Source of the DNA: an uncultured Oscillibacter sp.
GTDB lineage: Bacteria > Bacillota > Clostridia > Oscillospirales > Oscillospiraceae
Assembly: GCF_947654275.1 (NCBI RefSeq)
Contig: NZ_CANTJS010000033.1
Span: 1-34,601 of the forward strand
Length of the DNA stretch: 34,601 bases
Reading direction: 5' to 3'
Below the pieces are notes generated by a model, which was not told the origin of the DNA, did no database searches, and worked only from the letters and a program-made list of their open reading frames with translations. The position numbers and the translations under genes are program-made. Below, piece after piece: positions 13,965 through 21,902 of this stretch; the stretch's first letter is position 1, and each line of letters begins with the position of its first letter.

Positions 13965-15346
13965 AAAACCGCAAGCGCCGTTTTGTAAACTTCAATTTGT
14001 ACGACTACCAAGGCGTGGAGGAGCATCTCTCCGCCATGGCCGCCAAAGGCTGGCGGCTGGAAAAGGCGGGGAATCAGCTCTGGACCTACCGCCGGGCGGA
14101 GCCCGCGAAGGTCCGCTACGCCGTCACCTACAGCTATGACCTGTCCCAGTTCGACCCGGGTCCCACCGAGGGGCAGGCACGGCTGGAGGACCTCTGCGCC
14201 GCCGCCGGCTGGGAGAAGGTCTGCGGCTGGCTTCAGATGCAGATTTTTTCCACGGAGGCGGAGAACCCGGTGCCCCTGGAGACCGACGAGGCCCTGCGGC
14301 TGGAGAACATCCACAAGACCATGAAGCGGCACTTCTATCCCCCTCATCTCCTGCTGCTGGTGCTGTCCCTTTTCATGACGGCCTCCTTTATCAACAGCAT
14401 CATCCGGACCCCCGTCCGTGTGTTCGGAAGCAGCAGCCGCCTCTTTGCCGGCCCGCTGTATATCATCCTGACGGTTTTGCTGCTGGTGAATCTGGGGAGC
14501 TACTGGCTGTGGCGGCGGCGGTCCCTCCGGTCCGTGGAGGCCGGGGGAGCCTGCGTCCGGCTGGGGCCGGGATGCCGCCGGACCGCCTGGGTCTCGCTGG
14601 CTCTGGTGCTGCTTCTGTCGGCGGGCTATGCGCTGTCCAGCCTCCTGGGCTCTCAGAAAATCTACGGGGTCTATTTCCTGGTCTACCTCGTTCTCTTCAC
14701 CCTGCTGGCGCTGACGGTCCACGGGACGAAAAATCATCTCAAGCGCCGGGGGGTCTCCCGTGGAAAGAACATGGCCGCCACTTTGACGGTGGACTTCGTG
14801 CTGGCCTTCGCCCTGGTGGGCGGGCTCACCTGGTCCGCCATGCACTTCGGCTGGTTCACCGGCGGAGAGGGAGAGACCTATTCCTACCAAAACCATACCT
14901 GGGACGCCGACCCCATCGACATTCCCCTGACGGCGGCGGACCTCACCGGACAGCCCGTTCAGCATACCCGCCGGCACATCTGGCGGGACGGCACCGTCTT
15001 CCTCTCCAGCCGGCGTTATTGGGAGAACGCCCTGGTGGACGGGGAGCTGTATTTCCTGTCCTACGATATCTGGGACATCCGGGCCGGGTGGCTGTACGAA
15101 CCGGTGCTGCGGGACCTTCTGAGGGAGGAAAACCACTCCAGCGTCCCGCTGATGGTGCGCCACTATATCCAGGAGGACGCCGCCCCCTGGGGGGCGGAGG
15201 CAGCCTGGCGGTTGTATTGGGGGGACACCGCTTCCAGCGTCTGGCTCCTGGCCTGGCCGGACCGGATCGTGGAGGTCCAGCTGGAGCACGTGCCGCCCAC
15301 GGCGAAGGAAATGGCCCTTGTGGGGGACCTTCTGGGTCCGGCCTGA
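13961..15346 (+). CDS. DUF2812 membrane protein
   Basis: The 461-residue product has an N-terminal cytoplasmic DUF2812 domain (residues ~5-105). It includes FNLYDYQGVEEHLSAMAAKGWRLEK, then a WTYRRAEP strand and LEDLCAAAGWEKVCGWLQMQIF. Four or five hydrophobic segments follow (about 125-145, 165-185, 210-230, 240-260, 280-300), and then a ~150-residue extracytoplasmic or C-terminal domain. DUF2812 proteins are often encoded with PadR regulators and may sense or answer membrane stress, but no activity is established. ATG 13961 has AGGAGG at a 7-base gap. The ATG at 13955 is too close to that site. Confidence 0.88.
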   Translation: MKNRKRRFVNFNLYDYQGVEEHLSAMAAKGWRLEKAGNQLWTYRRAEPAKVRYAVTYSYDLSQFDPGPTEGQARLEDLCAAAGWEKVCGWLQMQIFSTEAENPVPLETDEALRLENIHKTMKRHFYPPHLLLLVLSLFMTASFINSIIRTPVRVFGSSSRLFAGPLYIILTVLLLVNLGSYWLWRRRSLRSVEAGGACVRLGPGCRRTAWVSLALVLLLSAGYALSSLLGSQKIYGVYFLVYLVLFTLLALTVHGTKNHLKRRGVSRGKNMAATLTVDFVLAFALVGGLTWSAMHFGWFTGGEGETYSYQNHTWDADPIDIPLTAADLTGQPVQHTRRHIWRDGTVFLSSRRYWENALVDGELYFLSYDIWDIRAGWLYEPVLRDLLREENHSSVPLMVRHYIQEDAAPWGAEAAWRLYWGDTASSVWLLAWPDRIVEVQLEHVPPTAKEMALVGDLLGPA

Positions 15347-15352
15347 CGCGGC

Positions 15353-15561
15353 AGGAGAGGCGTTTCCGTCTCTCCTCAGCATGTCAAAAAACAGCATATG
15401 TAAAAGTATCGGAAAGGAAGATAGCTACGAAAGGAACCCATCAGGGGTTCCTTTCGTTTTCAATCAAAAGTTTTCAGAACTTCTCACGGGTTCTGAAAAC
15501 TTGCTCAGGCTGTCGAAAATACTTTTTCGACAGCCTGAGGAGAGGCGTTTCCGCCTCTCCT
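15353..15561. repeat. Cluster of five hairpins flanked by twin 24-bp palindromes
   Basis: Five stem-loops follow the DUF2812 stop. A is 15353-15376 (AGGAGAGGCG stem). B is 15428-15456 (CGAAAGGAACCC stem, then TTTT, a good plus-strand terminator). C is 15468-15502 (13-bp perfect stem AAGTTTTCAGAAC). D is 15504-15539 (16-bp perfect stem CTCAGGCTGTCGAAAA). E is 15538-15561, identical to A except one base. Convergent genes DUF2812 and spo0A end on either side, so bidirectional termination is likely. No gene lies in this stretch. Confidence 0.85.
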
Positions 15562-15570
15562 GTTTTCTCT

Positions 15571-16338
15571 TTATTTTCTCAGGCTGTTTTCCCCGCTGTC
15601 CAGCATGAGCCCGTCGGCAATCATGGCGATGAACTCGGAGTTTGTGGGCTTGCCCTTGGCGTTGGAAACCGTGTAGCCGAAGTACTTTTGCAGCGTCTCC
15701 AGGTCGCCCCGGTCCCAGGCCACCTCAATGGCATGGCGAATGGCCCGCTCCACCCGGGAGGGCGTGGTGCCGAAGCGCTTGGCCACCGCCGGATAGAGCA
15801 CCTTGGTCACGGCGTTGATGACCTCCATGTCCTCCACAGCAATCATGATGGCCTCCCGCAGATATTGATAGCCCTTGATATGGGCGGGAACCCCAATCTC
15901 GTGAATCACGGCGGTCACGCGGTTCTTCAGCCGGCCTCTGCGGTCCTCCTGGGGCGCGGGGGACTGCTCAAAAATGCTTCTCATCCGCTCCACCAGAGAG
16001 TTGGGCTCACAGGGCTTGGGCAGATAATAGCAGACGCCCAGCTTTTCCGCGTCCGCCTGCACCCGCTCCCCGCAGAAGGCGGAAACGACAATGACCTTGG
16101 GCCGCTCACCCTCCTGCTCCCGCAGAGCCTGGAGCAGGCCCAGCCCGTCCAGTCCCGGCAGCGCCACATCCATCAATAACAAATCGGGCCGCTTTTCCTC
16201 CACCAGACGCAGTGCCTCCTGTCCGTCTCCGGAGACCGCCGCCACATCAAATTCCCCGGCCTGTTCAATGGCCTCCTCCAGCATCATGCGGAATTCCTCG
16301 TTGGCATCCGCCAACAACACAGTTCTTCTGTTCTCCAT
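15571..16338 (-). CDS. spo0A: Sporulation master response regulator Spo0A
   Basis: The 255-residue protein has a receiver domain (~5-122) with acidic pocket D10 with E14/E15, phospho-acceptor D in [13 protein letters not shown] (~57), VSAF and the conserved Lys in YLPKP. A DNA-binding effector domain (~145-250) carries the highly conserved Spo0A block [18 protein letters not shown]...ITKVLYP-like...[17 protein letters not shown] and [14 protein letters not shown]. Phosphorylated Spo0A binds 0A boxes (TGTCGAA) to start sporulation. Its own upstream region has such a box (16474-16480). The start has GGAAAGGG upstream. In B. subtilis, RicT, encoded at 20676, promotes Spo0A phosphorylation. Confidence 0.97.
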   Translation of the reverse strand: MENRRTVLLADANEEFRMMLEEAIEQAGEFDVAAVSGDGQEALRLVEEKRPDLLLMDVALPGLDGLGLLQALREQEGERPKVIVVSAFCGERVQADAEKLGVCYYLPKPCEPNSLVERMRSIFEQSPAPQEDRRGRLKNRVTAVIHEIGVPAHIKGYQYLREAIMIAVEDMEVINAVTKVLYPAVAKRFGTTPSRVERAIRHAIEVAWDRGDLETLQKYFGYTVSNAKGKPTNSEFIAMIADGLMLDSGENSLRK

Positions 16339-16414
16339 ACGCTTATCCCTTTCCAGATTTTTAGGTATTTCAGCTATGTCACGGTCCCTGCGACGCTCTC
16401 AGCGTGTTTTCTAT

Positions 16415-16443
16415 AAAATAGCATAAATTTACAGAATTTTCAA
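16415..16443 (-). promoter_or_regulatory. Sigma-A promoter of spo0A
   Basis: On the minus strand TTGAAA (16438-16443), a 17-base spacer and TATTTT (16415-16420) preceded by TG. It lies ~75 bp before the spo0A start. A weaker sigma-H-like arrangement may exist further upstream (AGGGATT ... GGAAAT, around 16481-16510). The divergent stretch 16339-16692 is AT-rich and holds no gene. Confidence 0.6.
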
Positions 16444-16473
16444 GATGGTACTGTAAAATTTTCCTCAAAATCC

Positions 16474-16480
16474 TTCGACA
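16474..16480 (-). promoter_or_regulatory. Spo0A box (0A box)
   Basis: TGTCGAA on the minus strand is an exact core match to the Spo0A binding consensus. It lies ~30 bp upstream of the -35 of the spo0A promoter, as expected for autoregulation. Confidence 0.6.
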
Positions 16481-16692
16481 TATTTCCCAATTTTTGTTAG
16501 AATCCCTACATATTGTGCATTTTTAGCGGGTAATTACACAAAATCCACCATGTACAGTTTTTTTGCTTTTTCTTTTTTCCTCCATGTGGTATGATGGATG
16601 CGGAAGCCTGAAACGCGGAGGGGGTTCTACTTCCCGGAGGAACACCTCCGGAACAGAACGGAGGGCAGGGGCCGCCTGCCGAAAGGAGAACG

Positions 16693-17262
16693 ATGGACAT
16701 TCTGAAGGAGCTCAGGGCCTTTTGCCCCTGGAACCAACAAGAGGCCGCCGACCGGGACGCGCTGCTGGCCCTTCTGGAAGGCGGACAGGCCCCCTATGGC
16801 CGGGAGGACCCGGCCCATTGGACGGCCTCCGCCTGGGTGGTGAGCCCGGACCGGCGGCAGGTGCTGCTGGCCTATCACACGCTCTATGATTCCTGGTCCT
16901 GGCTGGGAGGCCACGCCGACGGAGACCGGGACCTTCTGGCGGCGGCCCTCCGGGAGGTCCGGGAGGAAAGCGGCCTGGAGGCGGTCCGTCCCGTGTCCCG
17001 GGACATCTACTCTCTGGAGATTCTGACGGTGGACGGCCACGAGAAGCGGGGCCGCTACGTCTCCTCTCATCTGCACCTGAATCTCACCTATCTGCTGGAG
17101 GCGGACCCGGCGGCCCCCCTCCGCTGCAAGCCTGACGAGAACGCTCAGGTTGCCTGGTTCGGCCTGGAGGAGGCCGTCTCCGCCTCCTCCGAACCCTGGT
17201 TCCGGAAGCGCATTTACAGCAAGCTCAACGCCAAACTGGCGGGCTTCCCGCCCCGGACCTGA
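16693..17262 (+). CDS. NUDIX hydrolase
   Basis: The 189-residue protein has a NUDIX fold. The Nudix box is GGHADGDRDLLAAALREVREESGLEA (~75-100), in which REVREESGL supplies the metal-binding acidic residues. The usual mid-box Glu is Asp here (GxxxxxD), a mild variation. The preceding strands (WTASAWVVSPDRRQVLLAYHTLYDSWSWLGGH) and following (YSLEILTVDGHEKRGRYVSSHLHLNLTYLL) are typical of the broad NTP or diphosphate-sugar hydrolases. The substrate is not predictable. AAAGGAG precedes the ATG by 5 bases. The stop is 1 bp before the next gene's ATG, so it heads the nudix-trmN6-rsmI operon. Confidence 0.92.
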   Translation: MDILKELRAFCPWNQQEAADRDALLALLEGGQAPYGREDPAHWTASAWVVSPDRRQVLLAYHTLYDSWSWLGGHADGDRDLLAAALREVREESGLEAVRPVSRDIYSLEILTVDGHEKRGRYVSSHLHLNLTYLLEADPAAPLRCKPDENAQVAWFGLEEAVSASSEPWFRKRIYSKLNAKLAGFPPRT

Positions 17263-17263
17263 T

Positions 17264-18019
17264 ATGGAGCACTGGGAGGCATTGAAGCCCGGCGGGCTCC
17301 GCTTCGTGTGGGCCGACGGGCTGTTTCCGCCGGGGACGGACAGCTTCCTCCTGTCCGCCTTCCCCCGGCTGCGGCCGGGGCTCCGGGTGCTGGACCTGGG
17401 CAGCGGCACGGGGCTTTTGAGCCTGCTGCTGCTCCAGCGGCAGCGGGAGCTGACGGTGACGGGGCTGGAGCTCCTGCCGGAGGCCGTCGCCCTGGCGGAG
17501 CGTGCGGCGGAGGAAAACGGCCTGACGGACCGGCTTCTCTTCCGGCAGGGGGACCTGCGGAGCCGGGACGCCCTGCCTGGGGGGCAGTTTGATCTGGCGG
17601 TGTGCAACCCGCCCTATTATCCCGTAAGCGGCGGCGCTCTGGCGGCGGCGGACGCCCGCCGGACCGCCCGGGCGGAGGTGGACTGCACCCTGGCGGACGT
17701 CTGCCGGGCGGCCCGCCGGGCCCTGCGCTGGGGCGGGCGCTTCTGTCTGGTCCACAAGCCGGAGCGGCTGACGGACCTGCTCTGCGCCCTCCGGGAGGCG
17801 GGGATGGAGCCCAAGCGGATGCGGCTGGTCTCTACCCGCCCGGAGACCGCCCCCTCTCTGGTACTGCTGGAGGGAAGCCGGGGCGGAAAGCCGGGGCTTG
17901 ACCTGGAGCCGCCCCTGGTGCTGTACACGCCGGAGGGCGCCCCCTCGGAGGACCTGGACCGCATCTACTTCCGCCGGAACGAGCCGGACCGGAACCATAT
18001 ACAGGAGGACAAGCCATGA
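17264..18019 (+). CDS. trmN6: tRNA1(Val) A37 N6-methyltransferase-like protein
   Basis: The 251-residue Rossmann methyltransferase has the SAM motif VLDLGSGTGLLSLLL (~41-55), an acidic loop end (GLELLPEAV) and the adenine-N6 catalytic motif NPPYYP (~118-123). This matches YabB/YfiC (TrmN6), which methylates A37 in tRNA1(Val). The start chosen is ATG 17264, one base after the NUDIX stop. An upstream open extension is antisense-like and lacks homology. The stop overlaps rsmI by four bases (ATGA). YabB next to YabC/RsmI is the arrangement known in Bacillus, which supports the call. Confidence 0.88.
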   Translation: MEHWEALKPGGLRFVWADGLFPPGTDSFLLSAFPRLRPGLRVLDLGSGTGLLSLLLLQRQRELTVTGLELLPEAVALAERAAEENGLTDRLLFRQGDLRSRDALPGGQFDLAVCNPPYYPVSGGALAAADARRTARAEVDCTLADVCRAARRALRWGGRFCLVHKPERLTDLLCALREAGMEPKRMRLVSTRPETAPSLVLLEGSRGGKPGLDLEPPLVLYTPEGAPSEDLDRIYFRRNEPDRNHIQEDKP

Positions 18020-18846
18020 GCGGAACGCTATACCTGGTCGCCACCCCCATCGGAAATCTGGGGGACTTTTCGCCTCGGGCCGTGGAGACGCTGGCCACGG
18101 TGGACTTCATCGCGGCGGAGGACACTCGGGTCTCTCTGAAGCTTCTGAATCACTTCGGTATCAAAAAAACCCTGGTGAGCTATCACGAGCACAACCATGT
18201 CACCGCCGGCAAAACCATTCTGGACCGTCTGCTGGCGGGGGAGAGCTGCGCCCTGGTCACAGACGCCGGCACCCCCGCCGTGTCGGACCCCGGCGAGGAT
18301 CTGGTGCGGCTGTGTGCGGAGAACGGCGTAGAGGTCCTGTCCGTCCCCGGCTGCTGCGCGGCGGTGAACGCCCTGGCGGTCAGCGGCCTGCCCACCGGGC
18401 GCTTCACCTTCGAGGGCTTTCTCTCCGTCAACAAAAAGACCCGCCGGGCCCATCTGGAGAGTCTGAAGGACGAGGAGCGGACCATGATTTTCCACGAGGC
18501 CCCCCACAAGCTCCGGACCACCCTGGCGGACCTCTGCGAGGCCTTCGGCCCGGACCGGCGGGCGGCTCTCTGCCGGGAGCTGACCAAGCTCCACGAGGAG
18601 ACCCGCCGCTGCACCCTGGGGGAGGCCGCCGCCTACTACAGTGAAACCGCCCCCAGAGGGGAATACGTCCTGGTGGTGGCGGGCCGGGAGCCTCGGCAGG
18701 AGGCCGCCGTCACCCTGGAGGAGGGCACGGCCCAGGTGCTGGCCCTCCGGGAACAGGGCATGACCCTGAAGGACGCCGCCCGGGAGGTGGCGGCCCACAC
18801 GGGCCTGAGCCGGAACGAGCTGTACGCCGCCGCCCTGGGGCGGTAG
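18016..18846 (+). CDS. rsmI: 16S rRNA C1402 2'-O-methyltransferase
   Basis: The 276-residue SAM-dependent enzyme of the tetrapyrrole-methylase fold modifies ribose of C1402 in the ribosomal P site. Visible family blocks are LYLVATPIGNLGD at the start, AAEDTRVSLKLLNHFGI (~34-50), ALVTDAGTPAVSDPG (~77-91), SVPGCCAAVNALAVSGLPT (~107-125) and FHEAPHKL (~156). The GPSA of most RsmI proteins is GCCA here. Length is normal. It ends the NUDIX-TrmN6 operon at a bidirectional terminator. Confidence 0.95.
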   Translation: MSGTLYLVATPIGNLGDFSPRAVETLATVDFIAAEDTRVSLKLLNHFGIKKTLVSYHEHNHVTAGKTILDRLLAGESCALVTDAGTPAVSDPGEDLVRLCAENGVEVLSVPGCCAAVNALAVSGLPTGRFTFEGFLSVNKKTRRAHLESLKDEERTMIFHEAPHKLRTTLADLCEAFGPDRRAALCRELTKLHEETRRCTLGEAAAYYSETAPRGEYVLVVAGREPRQEAAVTLEEGTAQVLALREQGMTLKDAAREVAAHTGLSRNELYAAALGR

Positions 18847-18869
18847 ACCATTCCGCGGACCATATACGC

Positions 18870-18899
18870 AAAGCGCCGGCCCCCAGGGCCGGCGCTTTT
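18870..18899. terminator. Bidirectional terminator between rsmI and HAD gene
   Basis: AAGCGCCGGCC pairs with GGCCGGCGCTT around a 5-base loop, with A-run on the left and T-run on the right. It serves rsmI (+) and the HAD gene (-). Confidence 0.92.
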
Positions 18900-18908
18900 G
18901 TATCTTCT

Positions 18909-19772
18909 TCAATAGTTCCTGTCCAGAATCCGCACCGCATCCGCCAACGCGCCCTCCTGGACGGAGCACACCACCGCGGCCCCGCAGTCCCGGACCGCCT
19001 GGGTACAGTTGGATGGGGCAAAGCCCTGCTTCGCGGCGGTGAGCATGGAAACGTCATCGTCTCCGTTCCCGGCGCAGTAGACGTGTTCCATGGAGATGCC
19101 CAGCCGCTCCGCCAGCCGGCGGACCATGTTGCCCTTGCCGGAGCCCCGGGCGGCCATTTGCAGCTGGTTCCGCTCCTCAGAGGTAAACGCCAGTTCATAC
19201 ACGCCGTCTTCATCCTGCCCCCGCAGAAAGTCCTGAACCTCCCGCAGTGTGCGGCTCCGGTCTCTGAACCACAGCCTCTGTATCGGCAGGGGGACCTCCT
19301 GCAGAGAGGAGGCCTCCAGCGCGTCGTCCGATACGCTCATAATCAAACGGGCCCTGGCGTCCGGGCGTACCGTGTGATACATCCCGTCCAGATGGCGAGC
19401 CGTCACCGTTGTCCCGGGGAACCGGTCCAGCACAGCCTGACCCAGCTCCCGGGCCCGCCGGTCCAGCACGGCGGTCTCCAGGTACGCCCCGCTTCTGATG
19501 TCGCAGATGGCCGAGCCGTCCCCCAGCACGCCGGGGGCGTTCACCGGAATCCTGTCCGCGTAAAACTGCACGTATTTCAGGGCTCTCCCGGTGGCAAGGG
19601 TGAACCTGCCGCCTTCGGCGGTGAAATACTCCAGAGCCTGCCGGTTCCGCTCCGGCACCGGCACGAGCTCCTCTGTCTTCCCTTTTACCTCGTCCACAAA
19701 GGCCCCTCTGCTTGTGTCCACCAGCGTGTCACAGACATCGCTGACCAGCAGCACGCCGTCAAACTTCCCCAT
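18909..19772 (-). CDS. Cof-type HAD-IIB protein with altered catalytic motifs
   Basis: The 287-residue protein aligns end to end with its neighbour (19815-20657): both start MGKFDGVLL and share PVPERNRQALEYF/PPLPERNRKALEYF and SMLTAAKQGFAP. HAD motif I should read DxD-x-T but reads D12-V-C14-D15-T16, so the second (general acid/base) Asp is Cys. Motif IV reads GNGDDD in place of GDxxND. Motif II (LATGR) and the Lys of motif III (GKGNMV) are kept. The frame and length are intact, so it is expressed but may be a pseudoenzyme or have changed chemistry. The gap to the paralogue is 42 bp. Confidence 0.85.
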   Translation of the reverse strand: MGKFDGVLLVSDVCDTLVDTSRGAFVDEVKGKTEELVPVPERNRQALEYFTAEGGRFTLATGRALKYVQFYADRIPVNAPGVLGDGSAICDIRSGAYLETAVLDRRARELGQAVLDRFPGTTVTARHLDGMYHTVRPDARARLIMSVSDDALEASSLQEVPLPIQRLWFRDRSRTLREVQDFLRGQDEDGVYELAFTSEERNQLQMAARGSGKGNMVRRLAERLGISMEHVYCAGNGDDDVSMLTAAKQGFAPSNCTQAVRDCGAAVVCSVQEGALADAVRILDRNY

Positions 19773-19814
19773 GGCTCCCGGCTCCTTCCCAGCATGCGTC
19801 TTTTCCGGCGCGTT

Positions 19815-20657
19815 TCAATACAGCCGGTCCAGAATCTCCACCACTTGTGCAATGGCCCCCTCCTGGGCGGAGCACACCACCGTGGCCCCGCAGTCCCGGA
19901 CCGCCTGGGCGCAGTTGGCGGGGGCAAAGCCCTGCTTCGCCGCGGTGAGCATGGAAATATCGTTGGCCTCGTCCCCGGCGCAGTAGACGTGTTCCATGGA
20001 GACGCCCAGCCGGGCCGCCAGACGGCGGACCATGCCGCCCTTGTTGGCCCCCTTCACGGTCATCTCCAGCAGGTGGGACACAGAGAAAATCAGCTCGTAG
20101 TCTCCGGCCCAGCCCCGGGCGGTGAGAAAGGCCAATACCTCCTCCAGGGTCTCGTGCTCCGCCTCGAAGAGGAGCTTCCCCAGGGGCAGAGGCACGTCCA
20201 TCAGGCTGGGGGCCTCGGTGACAGCCGCCTTTGTGATGCGCTCGTGCTGCCGGGTGATGGCGTTGGGGTGCACGGCGTGAATCACATTGTCAATGTGATA
20301 CGCCTCCACCGCCACCGTGGGGAAGCGGTCCAGCACCGTCTGTCCCCGCTCCCGGGCGGAGCTGTCCAGCATGGCGGTCTCCAGATACTCGCCTTTTTCA
20401 AAGTCGTAAATCGCCGCGCCGTTGCACACCACGCCGGGGACGTTCATGGGGACGGCCTCCGCGTAGTGGATAAACGCCGCCAGGGCCCGGCCCGTGGCCA
20501 CGGCGAAGCGTCCCCCCTCCGCCATGAAGTACTCCAGAGCCTTCCGGTTCCGCTCCGGCAGCGGAGGCACCGGCGTGCCGGTCCGCAGGGCCTCCTCGGT
20601 ATAAATCAAAGTGTTGTCAAAATCGCTGGCCAGCAGCACGCCGTCAAATTTTCCCAT
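19815..20657 (-). CDS. Cof-type HAD-IIB phosphatase
   Basis: The 280-residue protein is a haloacid-dehalogenase phosphatase of the Cof/IIB type. Motif I is SDFDNTLI (D12/D14), motif II VATGRAL, motif III Lys in GANKGGMVRRL, motif IV GDEANDISML. It has the IIB cap between motifs II and III. Such enzymes dephosphorylate sugar phosphates, FMN or pyridoxal phosphate. The substrate is not decidable here. It lies 18 bp downstream of ricT and upstream of a divergent duplicate, so the four minus-strand genes from holB onward are probably one transcript. Confidence 0.92.
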   Translation of the reverse strand: MGKFDGVLLASDFDNTLIYTEEALRTGTPVPPLPERNRKALEYFMAEGGRFAVATGRALAAFIHYAEAVPMNVPGVVCNGAAIYDFEKGEYLETAMLDSSARERGQTVLDRFPTVAVEAYHIDNVIHAVHPNAITRQHERITKAAVTEAPSLMDVPLPLGKLLFEAEHETLEEVLAFLTARGWAGDYELIFSVSHLLEMTVKGANKGGMVRRLAARLGVSMEHVYCAGDEANDISMLTAAKQGFAPANCAQAVRDCGATVVCSAQEGAIAQVVEILDRLY

Positions 20658-20675
20658 AACGCTCTCCTCCGCTTC

Positions 20676-21902
20676 TCAGCCCTTGGGCTGGTCGCCGCCC
20701 TTGTTCCAGCGGCGGCCTCCCCGGTAGGGACGGCGGCGCTGCTTGTTCTCCGCGGCGGGGCGCTCCCCGTCCTTGGGGCGGGGGGGCTGCTGCCGGGGGG
20801 GCTCCTTCTTGCCGCTGCCGCCGGACCGGGTTGGGGCGGCCTGTCCCCCGTTTGAGGCCCCCTCGGGCCGGGGGGTTCCGGGACCCCGGCGGCGGCCGCC
20901 CCGGTGGCGGCGGCGGTTCTTTCCGTCTCCGCCGCCGTCCAGACCGATTTTCTCCCGGCGGGGGGCCTCCTCCAGGTCGGAATTCATATAGAAGGGGGCG
21001 GCAAACACCGGCGGGGCCAGCTCCTCTTCCTCGTGCTCCTCCACATAGCGGGCGGGCCGCTCGGGAATCTCAATGCCCTCCCGGCTTCCCTTGCCGTTGC
21101 GCAGGACCTTGATCTCACAGTTATGATAGGTCTTCAGGGTCTCCGGGCCGCTGTCCAGGCTGACCTTCACCAGCTCCCGCAGCAGGTCCACGCCCTTTAC
21201 GTTGCCGGGGCCGTCCGGGGTCTGGACGAAGGACTCCACCTTCGGCATCCGCTTCACGGCGTCCTCATAGACGTTCTGCTCGTATTTCAGGCAGCACATC
21301 AGCCGGCCGCAGGTGCCGGAAATCTTGGTGGGATTCAGGCTGAGGTTCTGGGTCTTGGCCATTTTGATGGAGACGGGCAGAAAGCCGTCCAGAAACTGGG
21401 AGCAGCAGAAGGGCCGTCCGCAGATGCCGAGGCCCCCGATCATCTTGGCCTCGTCCCGGACGCCGATCTGGCGCAGCTCAATCCGGGCCCGGAACACCGA
21501 CGCCAGATCCCGCACCAGCTCCCGGAAGTCCACCCGCCCGTCGGCGGTGAAGTAGAAGACGATTTTGTTGCTGTCAAAGCTGGCGGCCACATTCACCAGC
21601 TTCATTTCCAGGCCGTGATCCGCAATCTTCCGCTCGCAGATATCAAAGGCCTCGCTCTCCTTCTTCCGGTTGTATTCCACCACCCGGCGGTCGTTCTCCG
21701 TGGCCATGCGCACCAGGGGGCTGAGGGGCTTGACGATGGACTCGTCCTCCACCTCATGGTTGCCCTGGGTGCAGGTGGCAAACTCCAGGCCCTGAGCCGT
21801 CTGGACGATTACCTGGTCCCCCATGCGGACCTGGGTTCCCCTGGGATCAAAATAGTAGTTCTTGCTTCCGCCCCGAAAGCGGACGCTGATCACCTCTGTC
21901 AA
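20676..21902 (-). CDS. ricT: RicT/YaaT (PSP1 domain) with long Arg/Gly-rich tail
   Basis: The 408-residue product has the PSP1 core (~1-270): VRFRGGSKNYYFDPRG, then GLGICGRPFCCSQFL and SGTCGRLMCCLKYEQ (the paired Cx4CC blocks that bind Fe-S clusters in RicT). RicT acts with RicA and RicF to steer RNase Y and to promote Spo0A activation. A C-terminal tail (~310-408) is rich in RRGG, RGG, Pro and Lys, and is absent from the ~275-residue Bacillus protein, so RNA binding is likely. TTG 21902 overlaps the holB stop and has GGAGG upstream. GTG at 21893 is an alternative. Family call is firm. Confidence 0.94.
   Translation of the reverse strand: MTEVISVRFRGGSKNYYFDPRGTQVRMGDQVIVQTAQGLEFATCTQGNHEVEDESIVKPLSPLVRMATENDRRVVEYNRKKESEAFDICERKIADHGLEMKLVNVAASFDSNKIVFYFTADGRVDFRELVRDLASVFRARIELRQIGVRDEAKMIGGLGICGRPFCCSQFLDGFLPVSIKMAKTQNLSLNPTKISGTCGRLMCCLKYEQNVYEDAVKRMPKVESFVQTPDGPGNVKGVDLLRELVKVSLDSGPETLKTYHNCEIKVLRNGKGSREGIEIPERPARYVEEHEEEELAPPVFAAPFYMNSDLEEAPRREKIGLDGGGDGKNRRRHRGGRRRGPGTPRPEGASNGGQAAPTRSGGSGKKEPPRQQPPRPKDGERPAAENKQRRRPYRGGRRWNKGGDQPKG

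Noticed and set aside
16563..16595. Promoter for the NUDIX gene (TTGCTT and TATGAT)
   Set aside because: The spacer is 21 bases, too long for a usual sigma-A promoter; the real start site remains unknown.
19083..20855. 590-codon open frame on the plus strand
   Set aside because: It is antisense to the two HAD genes and ricT, with repetitive HGDAQP-type sequence caused by the duplication.
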